This document shows, one piece after another, positions 45,151 through 54,107 of a stretch of 64,000 bases of DNA (its first letter is position 1; each line of letters opens with the position of its first letter). A model generated the notes under the pieces. The model was not told the DNA's origin. It made no database searches and was given only the letters and a program-made list of their open reading frames with translations. The translations under genes and the position numbers were made by a program. Origin of the DNA: Gemmataceae bacterium (GTDB lineage Bacteria > Planctomycetota > Planctomycetia > Gemmatales > Gemmataceae); assembly GCA_019636445.1 (NCBI GenBank), contig JAHBXO010000001.1, forward strand, positions 124,001 through 188,000, in the 5' to 3' direction.

Positions 45151-46320
45151 ATGCGCTACCTTGTCTTCACGTTCCTCCTCGCTCTCCCCGCTTCCGCCGC
45201 CGAGCCGCCGCTCGTCGAGAAGTACCTGCACTCCGGGCAGCTCGCCATCGGCGAACAGGTCCTCGAACGCGAACTCAAGAAGAACCCGAAGGACGACCAG
45301 CTCCGTTTCGGACTCGGCGTCCTCCGCCTCGCGCTCGGCGTCGAGCGGATGTCGCAGACGATGTACGAATACGGGGCAAAAGCCGATCTGCTCTTCATCC
45401 GCATACACAGTCGCGACAACCCCGAGCCGAACGTCATCACCTACGCGAAGATGCGCTCCCTCCTCGACGATGCGCGCCGCGGACTGATCGGCGTCGACGC
45501 CACGCTCGCCGGCATCACCGACGACAACGTGAAGCTTCCGCTGCGCCTCGCCAAGATCAAGCTCGACCTCGACGGCGACGGCAAGGCCACCGACGACTTT
45601 TCCACGATCCTCGTCAAATTCCTCGGCGGCCGGGCCGAATTCCTGACCAAGAACCCGGAGTTCCTCGTCCACTTCGATCGCGGCGACGTGGCATGGCTGC
45701 GGTCGTACTGCCACGTGGCCGCGGGGGCGATCGACTTCCTGCTGTCGCTCGACCTGAAGGACGAGTTCGAGCTGAACGAATGGGGGCCGTTCCCGAACGT
45801 GCGGCCGAAGTTCGCGGGCACGGAGGAGGAGCGGAAGGAGAAGCTCCAGAAGGCGAGGCAAACCCTGCGCATTGCGGAGCCGGCGCGGCTGACCCGCGTG
45901 CGCGAGCACTTCGTGCAAGTGGCGAAGCTCAACCGCGAAACGTGGCGGTATATCCGTGCCGAGACCGACAACGACCACGAATGGCTGCCGAACCCGAAGC
46001 AGACGAGCGTGATCGGCCTGCCGGTGAACGCCGCGATGGTCGACGGCTGGCTGGAGGCGATGGCGGAATTCGAGGCGATCCTGGAAGGGAAGAAGCTGCT
46101 CCCGATCGGCATCTTGTTTCCGACCGACGGCAAGAGCCTGAACTTGAAGACCGTGCTGGACGATCCGCCGGCGTCGCTCGACATCGCGAAACTTCAGATG
46201 AAGGGCGTCGACGCGAAGTATCTGGAGAAGGGCGTGGACGCCGACCTGAACAAACTGATCGCGGCGGCCCGGCTGTTCGACGGCGGCACGATGGGGATGT
46301 ACATGGCGTACTTCAACTGA
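45151..46320 (+). CDS. Exported protein of unknown function
   Basis: 389 residues with signal peptide MRYLVFTFLLALPASAAEPP. Early residues (YLHSGQLAIGEQVLERELKKNPKDDQLRFGLGVLRLALGVERM) look like a TPR pair. The rest is mixed helix and strand with no known motif: AWLRSYCHVAAGAIDFLLSLDLKDEFELN, LPNPKQTSVIGLPVNAAMVDGWLEAMAEFEAILEGKKLLP. Planctomycete-type periplasmic protein; no catalytic site visible. It is separated from the methyltransferase by the family A palindrome and from the toxin-antitoxin pair by 47 bases. Confidence 0.75.
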   Translation: MRYLVFTFLLALPASAAEPPLVEKYLHSGQLAIGEQVLERELKKNPKDDQLRFGLGVLRLALGVERMSQTMYEYGAKADLLFIRIHSRDNPEPNVITYAKMRSLLDDARRGLIGVDATLAGITDDNVKLPLRLAKIKLDLDGDGKATDDFSTILVKFLGGRAEFLTKNPEFLVHFDRGDVAWLRSYCHVAAGAIDFLLSLDLKDEFELNEWGPFPNVRPKFAGTEEERKEKLQKARQTLRIAEPARLTRVREHFVQVAKLNRETWRYIRAETDNDHEWLPNPKQTSVIGLPVNAAMVDGWLEAMAEFEAILEGKKLLPIGILFPTDGKSLNLKTVLDDPPASLDIAKLQMKGVDAKYLEKGVDADLNKLIAAARLFDGGTMGMYMAYFN

Positions 46321-46367
46321 TGGACAACGTCACCGGCCTTCGATTAAGATGGTTTGGGGAGTTCACT

Positions 46368-46619
46368 ATGACGGAATTGACTGATCGACAAATTCAGGCG
46401 TTGAACCAACCGACCGGTGCGCCGGCGCGCCTTGTGAACCCGCGCACGAACGAAACCTTCGTCTTGGTCCCAGTCGAAGAATACGAACGGCTCACGGCCG
46501 AATCGTACGACGATTCCCCGTGGACTGCGGAGGAACGGCTTTCGCTGGCGTGGAAGGCCGGTGCCGGTGTCGGCTGGGACGACATGGACGAGTATGACGC
46601 GCTGCCGGAGAAATCATGA
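46368..46619 (+). CDS. Antitoxin of a MazEF-like pair
   Basis: 83 residues after a GGGGAG site. The start (MTELTDRQIQALNQPTGAPARLVNPRTNETFVLVPVEEYERL) resembles the N-terminal dimerisation part of type II antitoxins of the PHD/YefM-like kind; the acidic C-terminus (WDDMDEYDALPEKS) would bind the toxin. The stop overlaps the toxin start (ATGA). Confidence 0.75.
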   Translation: MTELTDRQIQALNQPTGAPARLVNPRTNETFVLVPVEEYERLTAESYDDSPWTAEERLSLAWKAGAGVGWDDMDEYDALPEKS

Positions 46620-46966
46620 ACCGGGGCGACGTGGTTCTCGTCCGTTTTCCGCATCCCTCCGGATTGCGGGGAAAGAAACGGCCGGCCGTCGTCGTTCAAT
46701 CAAACCTCTATGCGGGCAGTCTTGGAACGGTCGTCGTGGCGGAGGTCACCAGCAACCTGGCGATGGCGAACGATCCCGCGTGTCTTTTCATCGATCTCAC
46801 CACTCCGGACGGCGCCGCGACGGGATTACTTCGAGATTCGGTCGTCTCGGGGCTTCTCTTGGCGACGATTGACGCCAGCACGATCGCGCAAGTGATGGGC
46901 ACCTTATCCCCCAATTTGCTCGCCCGTTTGGACTACTGCTTGAAAGCGGCCCTCGACATTCGGTGA
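46616..46966 (+). CDS. MazF/PemK-like toxin (mRNA endoribonuclease)
   Basis: 116 residues. The MazF fold opens with MNRGDVVLVRFPHPSGLRGKKRPAVVVQSN, including the conserved Arg near residue 24 (KKRPAVV), and continues with a VVVAEVTSNLAM strand and LLRDSVVSGLLLATIDAST, where the Ser/Thr and Arg form the active site. MazF toxins cut mRNA at short motifs in stress. Paired with the preceding antitoxin by overlap. Confidence 0.85.
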   Translation: MNRGDVVLVRFPHPSGLRGKKRPAVVVQSNLYAGSLGTVVVAEVTSNLAMANDPACLFIDLTTPDGAATGLLRDSVVSGLLLATIDASTIAQVMGTLSPNLLARLDYCLKAALDIR

Positions 46967-46976
46967 AGGGGTGGAC

Positions 46977-47453
46977 ATGCCCGTGACCATCGGCGAGCGC
47001 GGTCGGGCGGTGACGCCCCTGCGGCCCACGGGGTACGTGGAGGTGAACGGCACGCGCCTCGAAGCCAAGCTCGCGCCGTCCCGGTCCATCAGTGTGGAAT
47101 CGGGCACGGAGGTCGTGATTGTCGGCGCCGACACGTTCGGCCTGAGCGTGCGCGCCGCGGCGGACGTGATGAACGCGAACGAGCTGCCGGGCTACGGCGA
47201 GGAGGTGCCGCTGCCCGCCGAGCAGGGCGAACTCCGGGAGGAGCTCGAGCAGCAGAACTGGGAAGACGAAAAGGAGGGGACGAAGCGGGACCTGCAGAAG
47301 GAGACGATGCTCTTCGTCGTCCCGCTAATCATCCTGTTCGTCGGCGGTCAGATGCTGCTCGGCACACAGGCCGCCGTCGCCATCGGCCTGGCGTGGGTCG
47401 TCCTCTTCTTCGGCCTCGGCCTCGCACTCGCGTTCTTCGGTTCCGAAGGTTAG
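46977..47453 (+). CDS. NfeD-like protein with reversed domain order
   Basis: 158 residues starting MPVTIGERGRAVTPLRPTGYV, with AAGGGG upstream (an earlier GTG has no ribosome site). Residues 1-60 form the OB-fold typical of the C-terminus of NfeD proteins (GRAVTPLRPTGYVEVNGTRLEAKL... VVIVGADTFGLSVR). An acidic helical linker follows (EQGELREELEQQNWEDEKEG), then two membrane segments at residues 110-150. In ordinary NfeD proteins the membrane part comes first. Possibly a membrane-microdomain or stomatin-partner protein; not tested. Confidence 0.7.
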   Translation: MPVTIGERGRAVTPLRPTGYVEVNGTRLEAKLAPSRSISVESGTEVVIVGADTFGLSVRAAADVMNANELPGYGEEVPLPAEQGELREELEQQNWEDEKEGTKRDLQKETMLFVVPLIILFVGGQMLLGTQAAVAIGLAWVVLFFGLGLALAFFGSEG

Positions 47454-47552
47454 AGCGGGTCCAGAAAGGCCGCCTCGAAAAACCATCGGGTCGTTATCCC
47501 TCGCTGGCGCGTCGGGCTAACCAGAGTTCGCCACACGAAATCGGGAAACGCA

Positions 47553-48764
47553 CTAATTCCCCGACGCCGGCGGGGGGTTCGGGTTGTCCTCGCGCGGAGT
47601 CTCCCGGATGCGCTGCAACCACCCGGCCACCGATTCCGGCTTCAGCACGCTCCGCACCTCCACCGACGACCGCAATGCCGGATGCACCGGCGCGAAGAAG
47701 CCGATCGCCCAGCGCCGCGGCATCTCCGGCTTCGTTAGCAGCACGATCTTCATCCCGTCCAGCTCAACGATGTCCCGCGGGTACAACTCCGCCCAGACCC
47801 ACCACGGATGGTACGGGTGCGCCTTCTCCATCGTTTCGAGTTCGCCGTCGGGCTGGAGCGCCGGCCACTGGTAGAACTGCCAGATCGCGCGGTCGAAGAC
47901 TTCGCCCTTCTCGTTCATCAGATCGCCGGCCTGCCACTCGGCCGGCGTCACCGTGTCGACCATCCGTTCGCCCTTGGCGATCTGCACGAGCACGTCGTGG
48001 GCGCGCTCGCCGGCCCAGTCGGCGGCGGTGGGGTGCGCGAGCAGCGCGTCCTGGAGCAGCGTGAAGAAGTGGGCGTTGCTGCGCACGGCGTGGAGGCGGA
48101 CGATGAAGCCGAGGTTGCGGTCGAGGTCCAGCACGAGGACGTCGTCGTCGTCGGTCGCGAGGAGGACTTCGGCGAGGAAGTGCGCGTAGGGGTTGAAGGC
48201 GCGGGCCTCGACGGCGGCGAGGACGAGGTCTTCGTGGGCGCGCGCCCGTTCGCGCAGCTCCGCCGAGCGGCAGAGCATGGTCATGGCCGCGCGGCCGTTG
48301 AAGCCAATCCCCAGGAACTCGCGCATCCGCAGCGCCGTCTCGGGCGAGCGGTTCGCCAGACCCTCCCAGCGGTCTTCGGGGATCGTTTCGAGGTTGGGCG
48401 TGCCGACGAGTTCGGTCAGCTTCTCGCTCAGCTCCTTGGCGCCGCGCAACTGGCCCGCGATCCGGTCGAGGATGGGGGCGATGCAGTAGCCGGGGTCGGC
48501 GCCGTGCTCGACGGCGATGCCGCAGGTGTTCGCGAGGCAGGAGAACTCCCAGATCGGCAGTTCGGGATCGTGCAGCCGCGCGGCGAGGGCCTGGAAGACG
48601 GGGTTGCGCTGTGCGTCGTCGCGCGTCTGGAAGACCGATTCGAGGAACTCGTAGGTCTTCTGGAAGCGAGCGCGGACCTCGTCGGCGTCGTTGGAGGCGG
48701 TGCGCTCGAGCAGGAGTTTGACGAATCGGTCGGCGAGTTCGGTCGGCGAGATCGGCGTGGCCAC
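47553..48764 (-). CDS. Hypothetical protein
   Basis: 403 residues, no signal peptide or membrane segment. The sequence is mainly helical in the first half (ELADRFVKLLLERTASNDADEVRARFQKTYEFLESVF) and more beta-like near the end (DIVELDGMKIVLLTKPEMPRRWAIGFFAPVHPALRSSVEVRSVL). Conserved-looking stretch: WVWAELYPRDIVELDG near residue 325. No family or catalytic pattern recognised. It stands alone, facing the divergent Tad operon region. Confidence 0.65.
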   Translation of the reverse strand: MATPISPTELADRFVKLLLERTASNDADEVRARFQKTYEFLESVFQTRDDAQRNPVFQALAARLHDPELPIWEFSCLANTCGIAVEHGADPGYCIAPILDRIAGQLRGAKELSEKLTELVGTPNLETIPEDRWEGLANRSPETALRMREFLGIGFNGRAAMTMLCRSAELRERARAHEDLVLAAVEARAFNPYAHFLAEVLLATDDDDVLVLDLDRNLGFIVRLHAVRSNAHFFTLLQDALLAHPTAADWAGERAHDVLVQIAKGERMVDTVTPAEWQAGDLMNEKGEVFDRAIWQFYQWPALQPDGELETMEKAHPYHPWWVWAELYPRDIVELDGMKIVLLTKPEMPRRWAIGFFAPVHPALRSSVEVRSVLKPESVAGWLQRIRETPREDNPNPPPASGN

Positions 48765-49358
48765 GCGGCACCGGGGGTAAAGTTTCGAGGAGTGGGGACG
48801 TAGCGAACCCGCGGGGGTGGCGTCAAGGCGGAATGATCATTGGTGAAATTGGGGGATTTGGTAAACGGGATTGGTCATTTAGGGATTCTGATTAATGTCT
48901 GGCATGAATTAATTCCGGGAACAGCCTTTAGGTCGAACGTGACAGTGTCGTCAAATTAGGTATTTGTCGGCTTTCCGGGCATTTCGCGACGAATGGTCAA
49001 AATCGGCGCTCTCGATGCGGCCGGAAAAACTGAAGGGACCGATGCAACCCGGTCGAATGTAATCACCGTGGGAAACGATTTGCTACGACACGGAAACTAG
49101 GTAAGGCGCGAAAAAACGATTCAGGCGTCTCGCGCCTTGCGTCCCTCAAGGTTCGTTCTAGGGTTCCATGCCCAACGAACGGTCGAGCCGAGGGGACGCG
49201 ACCGGTTTCCACACAACGAACACACGCCACTCGAAGTGGCCCGTCCGCCGGGTTCGGCGGGTGGATAGTCGGAGACGCGCGTTCAACCCCTCGTGGCGCG
49301 CGGTGGACCTGCGGGTTCGCGCCGACATCCGCAAACGCAACCGACACGGGGGGACAAC
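48765..49358. other. Non-coding region upstream of the Tad operon (594 bases)
   Basis: No gene is seen. The first half is AT-rich (48835-48990), which fits promoters for the divergent transcripts, but no box pair stands out. A 10-bp palindrome GAATTAATTC lies at 48906-48915. A hairpin with a 9-bp stem (AAGGCGCGA, 49103-49111, with 49130-49138) is followed by no T-run. The last 200 bases look like a long leader with GC-rich sequence before cpaB. Confidence 0.6.
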
Positions 49359-50642
49359 GTGAAGCAGAAGAACCTGATTCTGATGGTGGTCGCGGTCGGC
49401 TGCGGGTTGGCGGCCGCGTTCCTGACCTCGCGAATGAGCGCGAAGCCGGCCACGGACCAGACGCCCATGAAGGAAGTGCTGGTGGCGGCGAAGGATTTGA
49501 ATCCGCCGACCAAGTTCACCAAGGAGGCCCTGAAGGACCTGGTGAAGAAGAAGGTGATGAAGGTCACCGATATTCCGGACAACGTGATCGAGACGGAAGA
49601 AGAATTGATCGACATGACGCTGCACAGCCCGGTGTCGGCGAACAACTTCTTCCAGAAGTCGCAGGTGAACAAGAACGAGGGGCTGTTGCCGCCGATCGGC
49701 AAGACGGGGTTGATGTCGGTGAAGCTGCCGCTGGCGCAGGTGACGCCGTTCATCAAGCCGACGAGCCGCGTGAACCTGGTCGGGACGGTGACGAACCGGA
49801 ACAACCAGAAGGTCGGCGGTCGGGTGCTGATTCCGAACATGCACGTGATGGCGGTGGACACGAACTATGTGCCGGCACCGGGCGCTCCGACGGGCATCAT
49901 GCAGGTGCAGGTGGTGACGTTGGCGGTTTCGAATGACGAGGCGACCCTGATCCGGATGGCGGAGACGGCCGGCGTGACGATGAGCTTCGTGCTGATCGGC
50001 AAGACCGACGAGATCGCGAATACGGCGACGGAATGGAACATTGAAGAGGTGATCGGCTGGATCAACGACGCGGTGGCGGGCGGCGGCGGCAACGGCGAAC
50101 AGAAGCTGCCGGAAACGACCCCGACGCCGGCCCCGGCCCCGATGTTCGTGAAGGTGCCGGTGGCGACCGAAGACCTGCCGGCGGGCACCGAACTGACGGA
50201 CGACGTGATCACGCAGAAGTTCCGGATGGTGGACTTCGTGGAGGCGCCGACGACGGCGGTGATCGACCTGAAGGCGAGCATCGGTCACTTTCTGGCGAAG
50301 GAAGTGTCGGCCAACCAGTTCCTGCCGAAGTCGGCAGTGAGCAAGACGGCCCCGAAGCCGCCCGAGGAACCGAAGCCCGAGGTGAAGCCGGAAGTCAAGC
50401 CCGAGGTGAAGCCGGAGGTCAAGCCGGCACCGAAGAAGGTCACGGTGGACAAGAGCATCACCGGGCCGAGCGGGACGAAGACTTATCGCTACGAGCAACA
50501 GGCGGACAAGTCCTGGAAGCTCCTGGGCGAAGTTCAGCCGGACGGCAGCGTGACCCCGACGACGGGCGTCGCACCGGCGGAGAAACAAGACGACAAGAAG
50601 GACGATGCGGCCCCGGCCCCGAGTGGCGGCCGGATCAGCTAA
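49359..50642 (+). CDS. cpaB: Tad/Flp pilus assembly protein CpaB (RcpC)
   Basis: 427 residues from a GTG with GGGGGGA upstream. One N-terminal membrane segment (LILMVVAVGCGLAAAFLTS) anchors it. Two SAF/CpaB-type beta-clip units follow (VLVAAKDLNPPTKFTKEALKDLV; VATEDLPAGTELTDDVITQKFRMVDF). Between them is the family's RcpC region (INPRVNLVG-like SRVNLVGTVTN). A K/P/E-rich repeat (KPEVKPEVKPEVKPEV) precedes a beta-rich C-terminal piece. It probably sits in the periplasm as a collar for the secretin. First gene of the operon. Confidence 0.88.
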   Translation: MKQKNLILMVVAVGCGLAAAFLTSRMSAKPATDQTPMKEVLVAAKDLNPPTKFTKEALKDLVKKKVMKVTDIPDNVIETEEELIDMTLHSPVSANNFFQKSQVNKNEGLLPPIGKTGLMSVKLPLAQVTPFIKPTSRVNLVGTVTNRNNQKVGGRVLIPNMHVMAVDTNYVPAPGAPTGIMQVQVVTLAVSNDEATLIRMAETAGVTMSFVLIGKTDEIANTATEWNIEEVIGWINDAVAGGGGNGEQKLPETTPTPAPAPMFVKVPVATEDLPAGTELTDDVITQKFRMVDFVEAPTTAVIDLKASIGHFLAKEVSANQFLPKSAVSKTAPKPPEEPKPEVKPEVKPEVKPEVKPAPKKVTVDKSITGPSGTKTYRYEQQADKSWKLLGEVQPDGSVTPTTGVAPAEKQDDKKDDAAPAPSGGRIS

Positions 50643-50825
50643 GTCCGACGAAGTCGGGGTCGGCCGCACGGACTGCGACCGACCATGGAAACAGCTCCCG
50701 CCCGGATGGCGGGAGCACGGCCCGCACCCCCATGCGGGCCAGACGTCCGGCCAGGCGATCCGCCCGATCGACTGTTCGTGCGGGCGGGTGGACCCCGCAG
50801 ACCTTTTAGCGAGAGAGGTGAATGG

Positions 50826-52703
50826 ATGCACCCGTTCAAACTAACCCGCCGGCTCTTGCTGGGCGGTCTGGTAGCGGCGGCCGGTCTCCACATGACGGAC
50901 CCGGCCCCCGCGCAAGCGCAAACCAAAGCCGCCCCGGCCGCGAAGGACGCCGGCGGCAAACCCGCGACCGTGCGGTTTGGCAAGACCGGCGAACTCCTCG
51001 TGCCGCTCGGCGGACTCGTGAAGTTCGAGCCGAAGCTGCCGCCCGGCGTGCACGTCGCCACGACCGAAGTCGGTAACGACCAGGTCGTGCAGACGCGGCC
51101 CGATCCGGACAACCCGGACGCGATCCTGATCGTCGGTTCGAACGCCGGGGTCACCCGCCTCACGTTCGCCCTGACGAACATGGCGAAAGTGGAATACGAA
51201 GTCGTGGTCCAGCCGGACTACGAGTTGCTGAAGAAGGTGATCCAGCGGGCGGTGCCGACGGCGAGCGTGGATGTGCTCCCCGGCGTGGGCAGCGGGATCA
51301 TCCTGACGGGCTACGTGAACAAGCCGTCGGACGCCGACATCATCACGCGGATCACGCAGAGCGCCGCGGGCACCGGCAGAGCCGGCGGCGGCAACAACGT
51401 GATCAACGCGATCCAGGTCGGCGGACCGCAGCACGTGATGATCGAGGTCGTCGTCGCGCAGGTGAACCGGTCGGAACTCCGGCAGCGCGGCGCGGACTTC
51501 TTCATCAACGGGAACTCCGGATCGTTCTCGAGCCTGATCAGCAACCTGGTGAACGCGACGCAGACGTCGTTCCTCGGCATTGCGAACGGCCAGGTCTCCC
51601 CGGACGCGAACTTGCGGTTCGGGTTGGCTTCGCCTCAGATCTTCGTCGCCTTGCGGGCCTTGCGGGCCGAGGGCCTCACGAAGATCCTCTCCGAGCCGAA
51701 GATCACGACGCAATCGGGCCGGTCGGCGTTGATCCGGTCCGGCGGCCAGCAGGCGGTGCTCAGCGCGACCGGTGGCGGTCTCGGCAGCATCAGCGTTACA
51801 CTCGAACAGGTCGGCACCACCCTCGAAGTGCTGCCGATCGTGTACGGCGACGGGAAGATCTATCTCGAAATCAATCCGTCGATCCGCGCCCGGAACGACG
51901 GCTTCGGGATCCAGACGGCGGCCGGCTTCTCGCCGGGGTTCACCGAACAGTCCACCCGGGCGACCGTGGTGCTCGAATCGGGACAGACCTTCGCGATCGG
52001 TGGCCTGCTCGAAACGACGACGCAGGCGGTGAACTCGAAGGTGCCCTTCGTCGGGGATCTCCCCTTCCTGGGCGCGGCCTTCAGCACCGTGCGGTACGAC
52101 GAACGCGAGCAGGAACTCGTGGTGCTCGTCACGCCGCGGCTGGTGGATGCCCTGGATTGCACCCAGGTGCCCCGCCGGCTTCCCGGCCGCGAGACGCGCA
52201 CGCCGGACGATTATGAACTATTCTTGGAAGGCCTGATCGAAGCCCCCCGGGGACAACGACAGGTCTGGAACGGCCGGTGCTACAACGCCGCCTACAAGTG
52301 CGACCCGACCTACGGCATCTTCCCCGCCAAGGGAAATGTCTGCAACCCCGCGACCGGCGGGTGCAGCCCGACGGGCGTGCTGACGGGTGGCTGCCCGGCT
52401 CCGACGACGCTCCCCGGAGCGCTCTCGGCCAAGCCGAAGTCGGTCCCGGTCGAGACCGCGGTGACGCTGGAACCGGAGACGCCTCCGGTCGTCCAGCCCG
52501 CGACGGCGGAAGTCAAGGTGGAAACGCCGGTGGAAACACCGATCCCGGCCCCGGTGGAGACCGTGCCGGTGCCTGAAGTTCCCGCGGCTCCGATGCCCGC
52601 TCCGGCGGCCGAGCCGCAACCGGCGACCGGTGGCACGCTGCCGCCGATCCCGGCCGAGACGCCTGTGCCGCTCCCGCCGGTCGAGGAGCCGGCGAAGCAG
52701 TAA
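50826..52703 (+). CDS. cpaC: Tad pilus outer-membrane secretin (CpaC/RcpA)
   Basis: 625 residues, starting MHPFKLTRRLLLGGLVAAAG, after GAGAGGTG. Periplasmic domains include a pilus-motif and BON-like part (VDVLPGVGSGIILTGYVNKPSDADIITRI). The secretin core lies at about residues 230-440: LKILSEPKITT-like LTKILSEPKITTQSGRSALIRSGG, TTLEVLPIVYGDGKIYLEINPSI, and VPFVGDLPFLGAAFSTVRYDEREQELVVLVTPRLVDAL. After it come a cysteine-rich segment (five Cys between GRCYN and GGCPAP) and a long Pro/Val-rich tail, both extra to the family. Confidence 0.9.
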   Translation: MHPFKLTRRLLLGGLVAAAGLHMTDPAPAQAQTKAAPAAKDAGGKPATVRFGKTGELLVPLGGLVKFEPKLPPGVHVATTEVGNDQVVQTRPDPDNPDAILIVGSNAGVTRLTFALTNMAKVEYEVVVQPDYELLKKVIQRAVPTASVDVLPGVGSGIILTGYVNKPSDADIITRITQSAAGTGRAGGGNNVINAIQVGGPQHVMIEVVVAQVNRSELRQRGADFFINGNSGSFSSLISNLVNATQTSFLGIANGQVSPDANLRFGLASPQIFVALRALRAEGLTKILSEPKITTQSGRSALIRSGGQQAVLSATGGGLGSISVTLEQVGTTLEVLPIVYGDGKIYLEINPSIRARNDGFGIQTAAGFSPGFTEQSTRATVVLESGQTFAIGGLLETTTQAVNSKVPFVGDLPFLGAAFSTVRYDEREQELVVLVTPRLVDALDCTQVPRRLPGRETRTPDDYELFLEGLIEAPRGQRQVWNGRCYNAAYKCDPTYGIFPAKGNVCNPATGGCSPTGVLTGGCPAPTTLPGALSAKPKSVPVETAVTLEPETPPVVQPATAEVKVETPVETPIPAPVETVPVPEVPAAPMPAPAAEPQPATGGTLPPIPAETPVPLPPVEEPAKQ

Positions 52704-52829
52704 CGCAGTCGCGCCCCTCGTGGCTCGCGGTGGTCGGCCCCGGAGATTCCGGGGCCGACAGCCGTGGGCCCTGCCCGGGGCGACGGACGGATCGAATGAG
52801 CCGACCCCTGGCCCCGCGGTAATGCCGTC

Positions 52830-54065
52830 ATGCAAAGAGTAGCCATCGTCGATCCGACCGAATCGTCCCGCGAGACGTTGCGTACGTTGCTCCTGGGCGT
52901 CGATTTCGTCTGGCTCGAAGCCGAATGCGCCCGGTACGAATACTTCTTCGACGTCATCGCGCAGTCGATGCCCGACCTCGCCATCGTTTCGCTCGACGCT
53001 GACAAGCAACGCGCCCTGCAGATGATCGGCCAGCTCGCCGTCGAACACCCGAAGCTCGCGATTCTGACGATCAGCAAGGACCACCAGGCGCTGCTGCTGT
53101 CGCTCCAGCGGGGCGCGAAGTACTTTCTGACCGAACCGGTGGAACTCGAGGATCTGCTCTCCGCGCTGCGGCGGGCGCTCGGCGAGAATACCGGCCTGCA
53201 GGAAACGTCCGTCTCGAACGGTCAGGTGTCGAGCGTCATCCCGCGGCAGGCCGCGCCGTCGTCCGTCATCGCCGTGCTCGGTTCGCGCGGCGGAGTCGGC
53301 ACCACGACCCTCGCCGTCAACCTCGCCGCCACGCTCGCCAACGATCCGAACCACGCGGTCGCCCTGCTGGACCTGGACCTCGCGCTCGGCGATGCCGACA
53401 TCGCGGTGGAAGTGCAGGGGATGGAGAACATCTCCATCGCCGACCTCGCGCGGAACATCCAGCGCCTCGACATGAACTTCCTGAAGCGGGCGCTCGTCAA
53501 GCACGAGCCCACGGGTCTGTCGATCCTGCGCCACCCGCTCGAAATCCAGGACATGGGCGTCATTCACGAATCGCACGTCGAGCGGATCGTGAACCTGCTC
53601 AAGATCAGCTACACGCACCTGGTGTTGGACCTGAGCAAGGCGTTCCTGCCGACGGACCTGATGGCGCTGCGGATGGCGGATCAGATCCTGCTCGTGGCGC
53701 AACTGGAACTGGGCAGCCTGCGGAACGTCGTGCGGCTGAACCATCTGCTGAACAACACCGAAGAACAGCTCGGCGAGCGGGTGCGCGTGGTCGTGAACCG
53801 CGTCGGCTCGGAGGCGGTGGAAGAGGGCATCAGTCTGAAGAAGGCGGAGGAAGTGATCGGCCGGCCGATCTTCTGGCAAGTGCCCAACGACTCGAAGGCG
53901 GTCATCGCCGCGCGGGTCGCCGGCCAGCCGATGGTCAAGCACAACCCGAAGAGCAAGGTCCAGCAGAACATTCAGGGCCTCGCCCTGGCGCTCTCCGGCA
54001 AGGCGCCCGTCGCCGCCGGGGCCACCGACAGCAAAAAAGGCTGGTTCTCCTTCGGGAAGAAGTAA
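52830..54065 (+). CDS. tadZ: Tad pilus localisation ATPase-like protein TadZ/CpaE
   Basis: 411 residues. Residues 1-115 form a degenerate receiver: Asp in IVDPTES and in VSLDAD, but LTEP where active receivers have LTKP. Then a MinD/ParA-like domain with an altered Walker A (GSRGGVGTTTL near residue 151; the usual second Lys is Thr), LDLDLALGDADIA, and LVLDLSKAF. This variant is normal for TadZ, which places the pilus machine at a cell site. The C-terminal tail ends KKGWFSFGKK. Confidence 0.88.
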   Translation: MQRVAIVDPTESSRETLRTLLLGVDFVWLEAECARYEYFFDVIAQSMPDLAIVSLDADKQRALQMIGQLAVEHPKLAILTISKDHQALLLSLQRGAKYFLTEPVELEDLLSALRRALGENTGLQETSVSNGQVSSVIPRQAAPSSVIAVLGSRGGVGTTTLAVNLAATLANDPNHAVALLDLDLALGDADIAVEVQGMENISIADLARNIQRLDMNFLKRALVKHEPTGLSILRHPLEIQDMGVIHESHVERIVNLLKISYTHLVLDLSKAFLPTDLMALRMADQILLVAQLELGSLRNVVRLNHLLNNTEEQLGERVRVVVNRVGSEAVEEGISLKKAEEVIGRPIFWQVPNDSKAVIAARVAGQPMVKHNPKSKVQQNIQGLALALSGKAPVAAGATDSKKGWFSFGKK

Positions 54066-54107
54066 CACACCGTGATTCGCACCGACGGACGAAACTGAGG
54101 ACGGACG

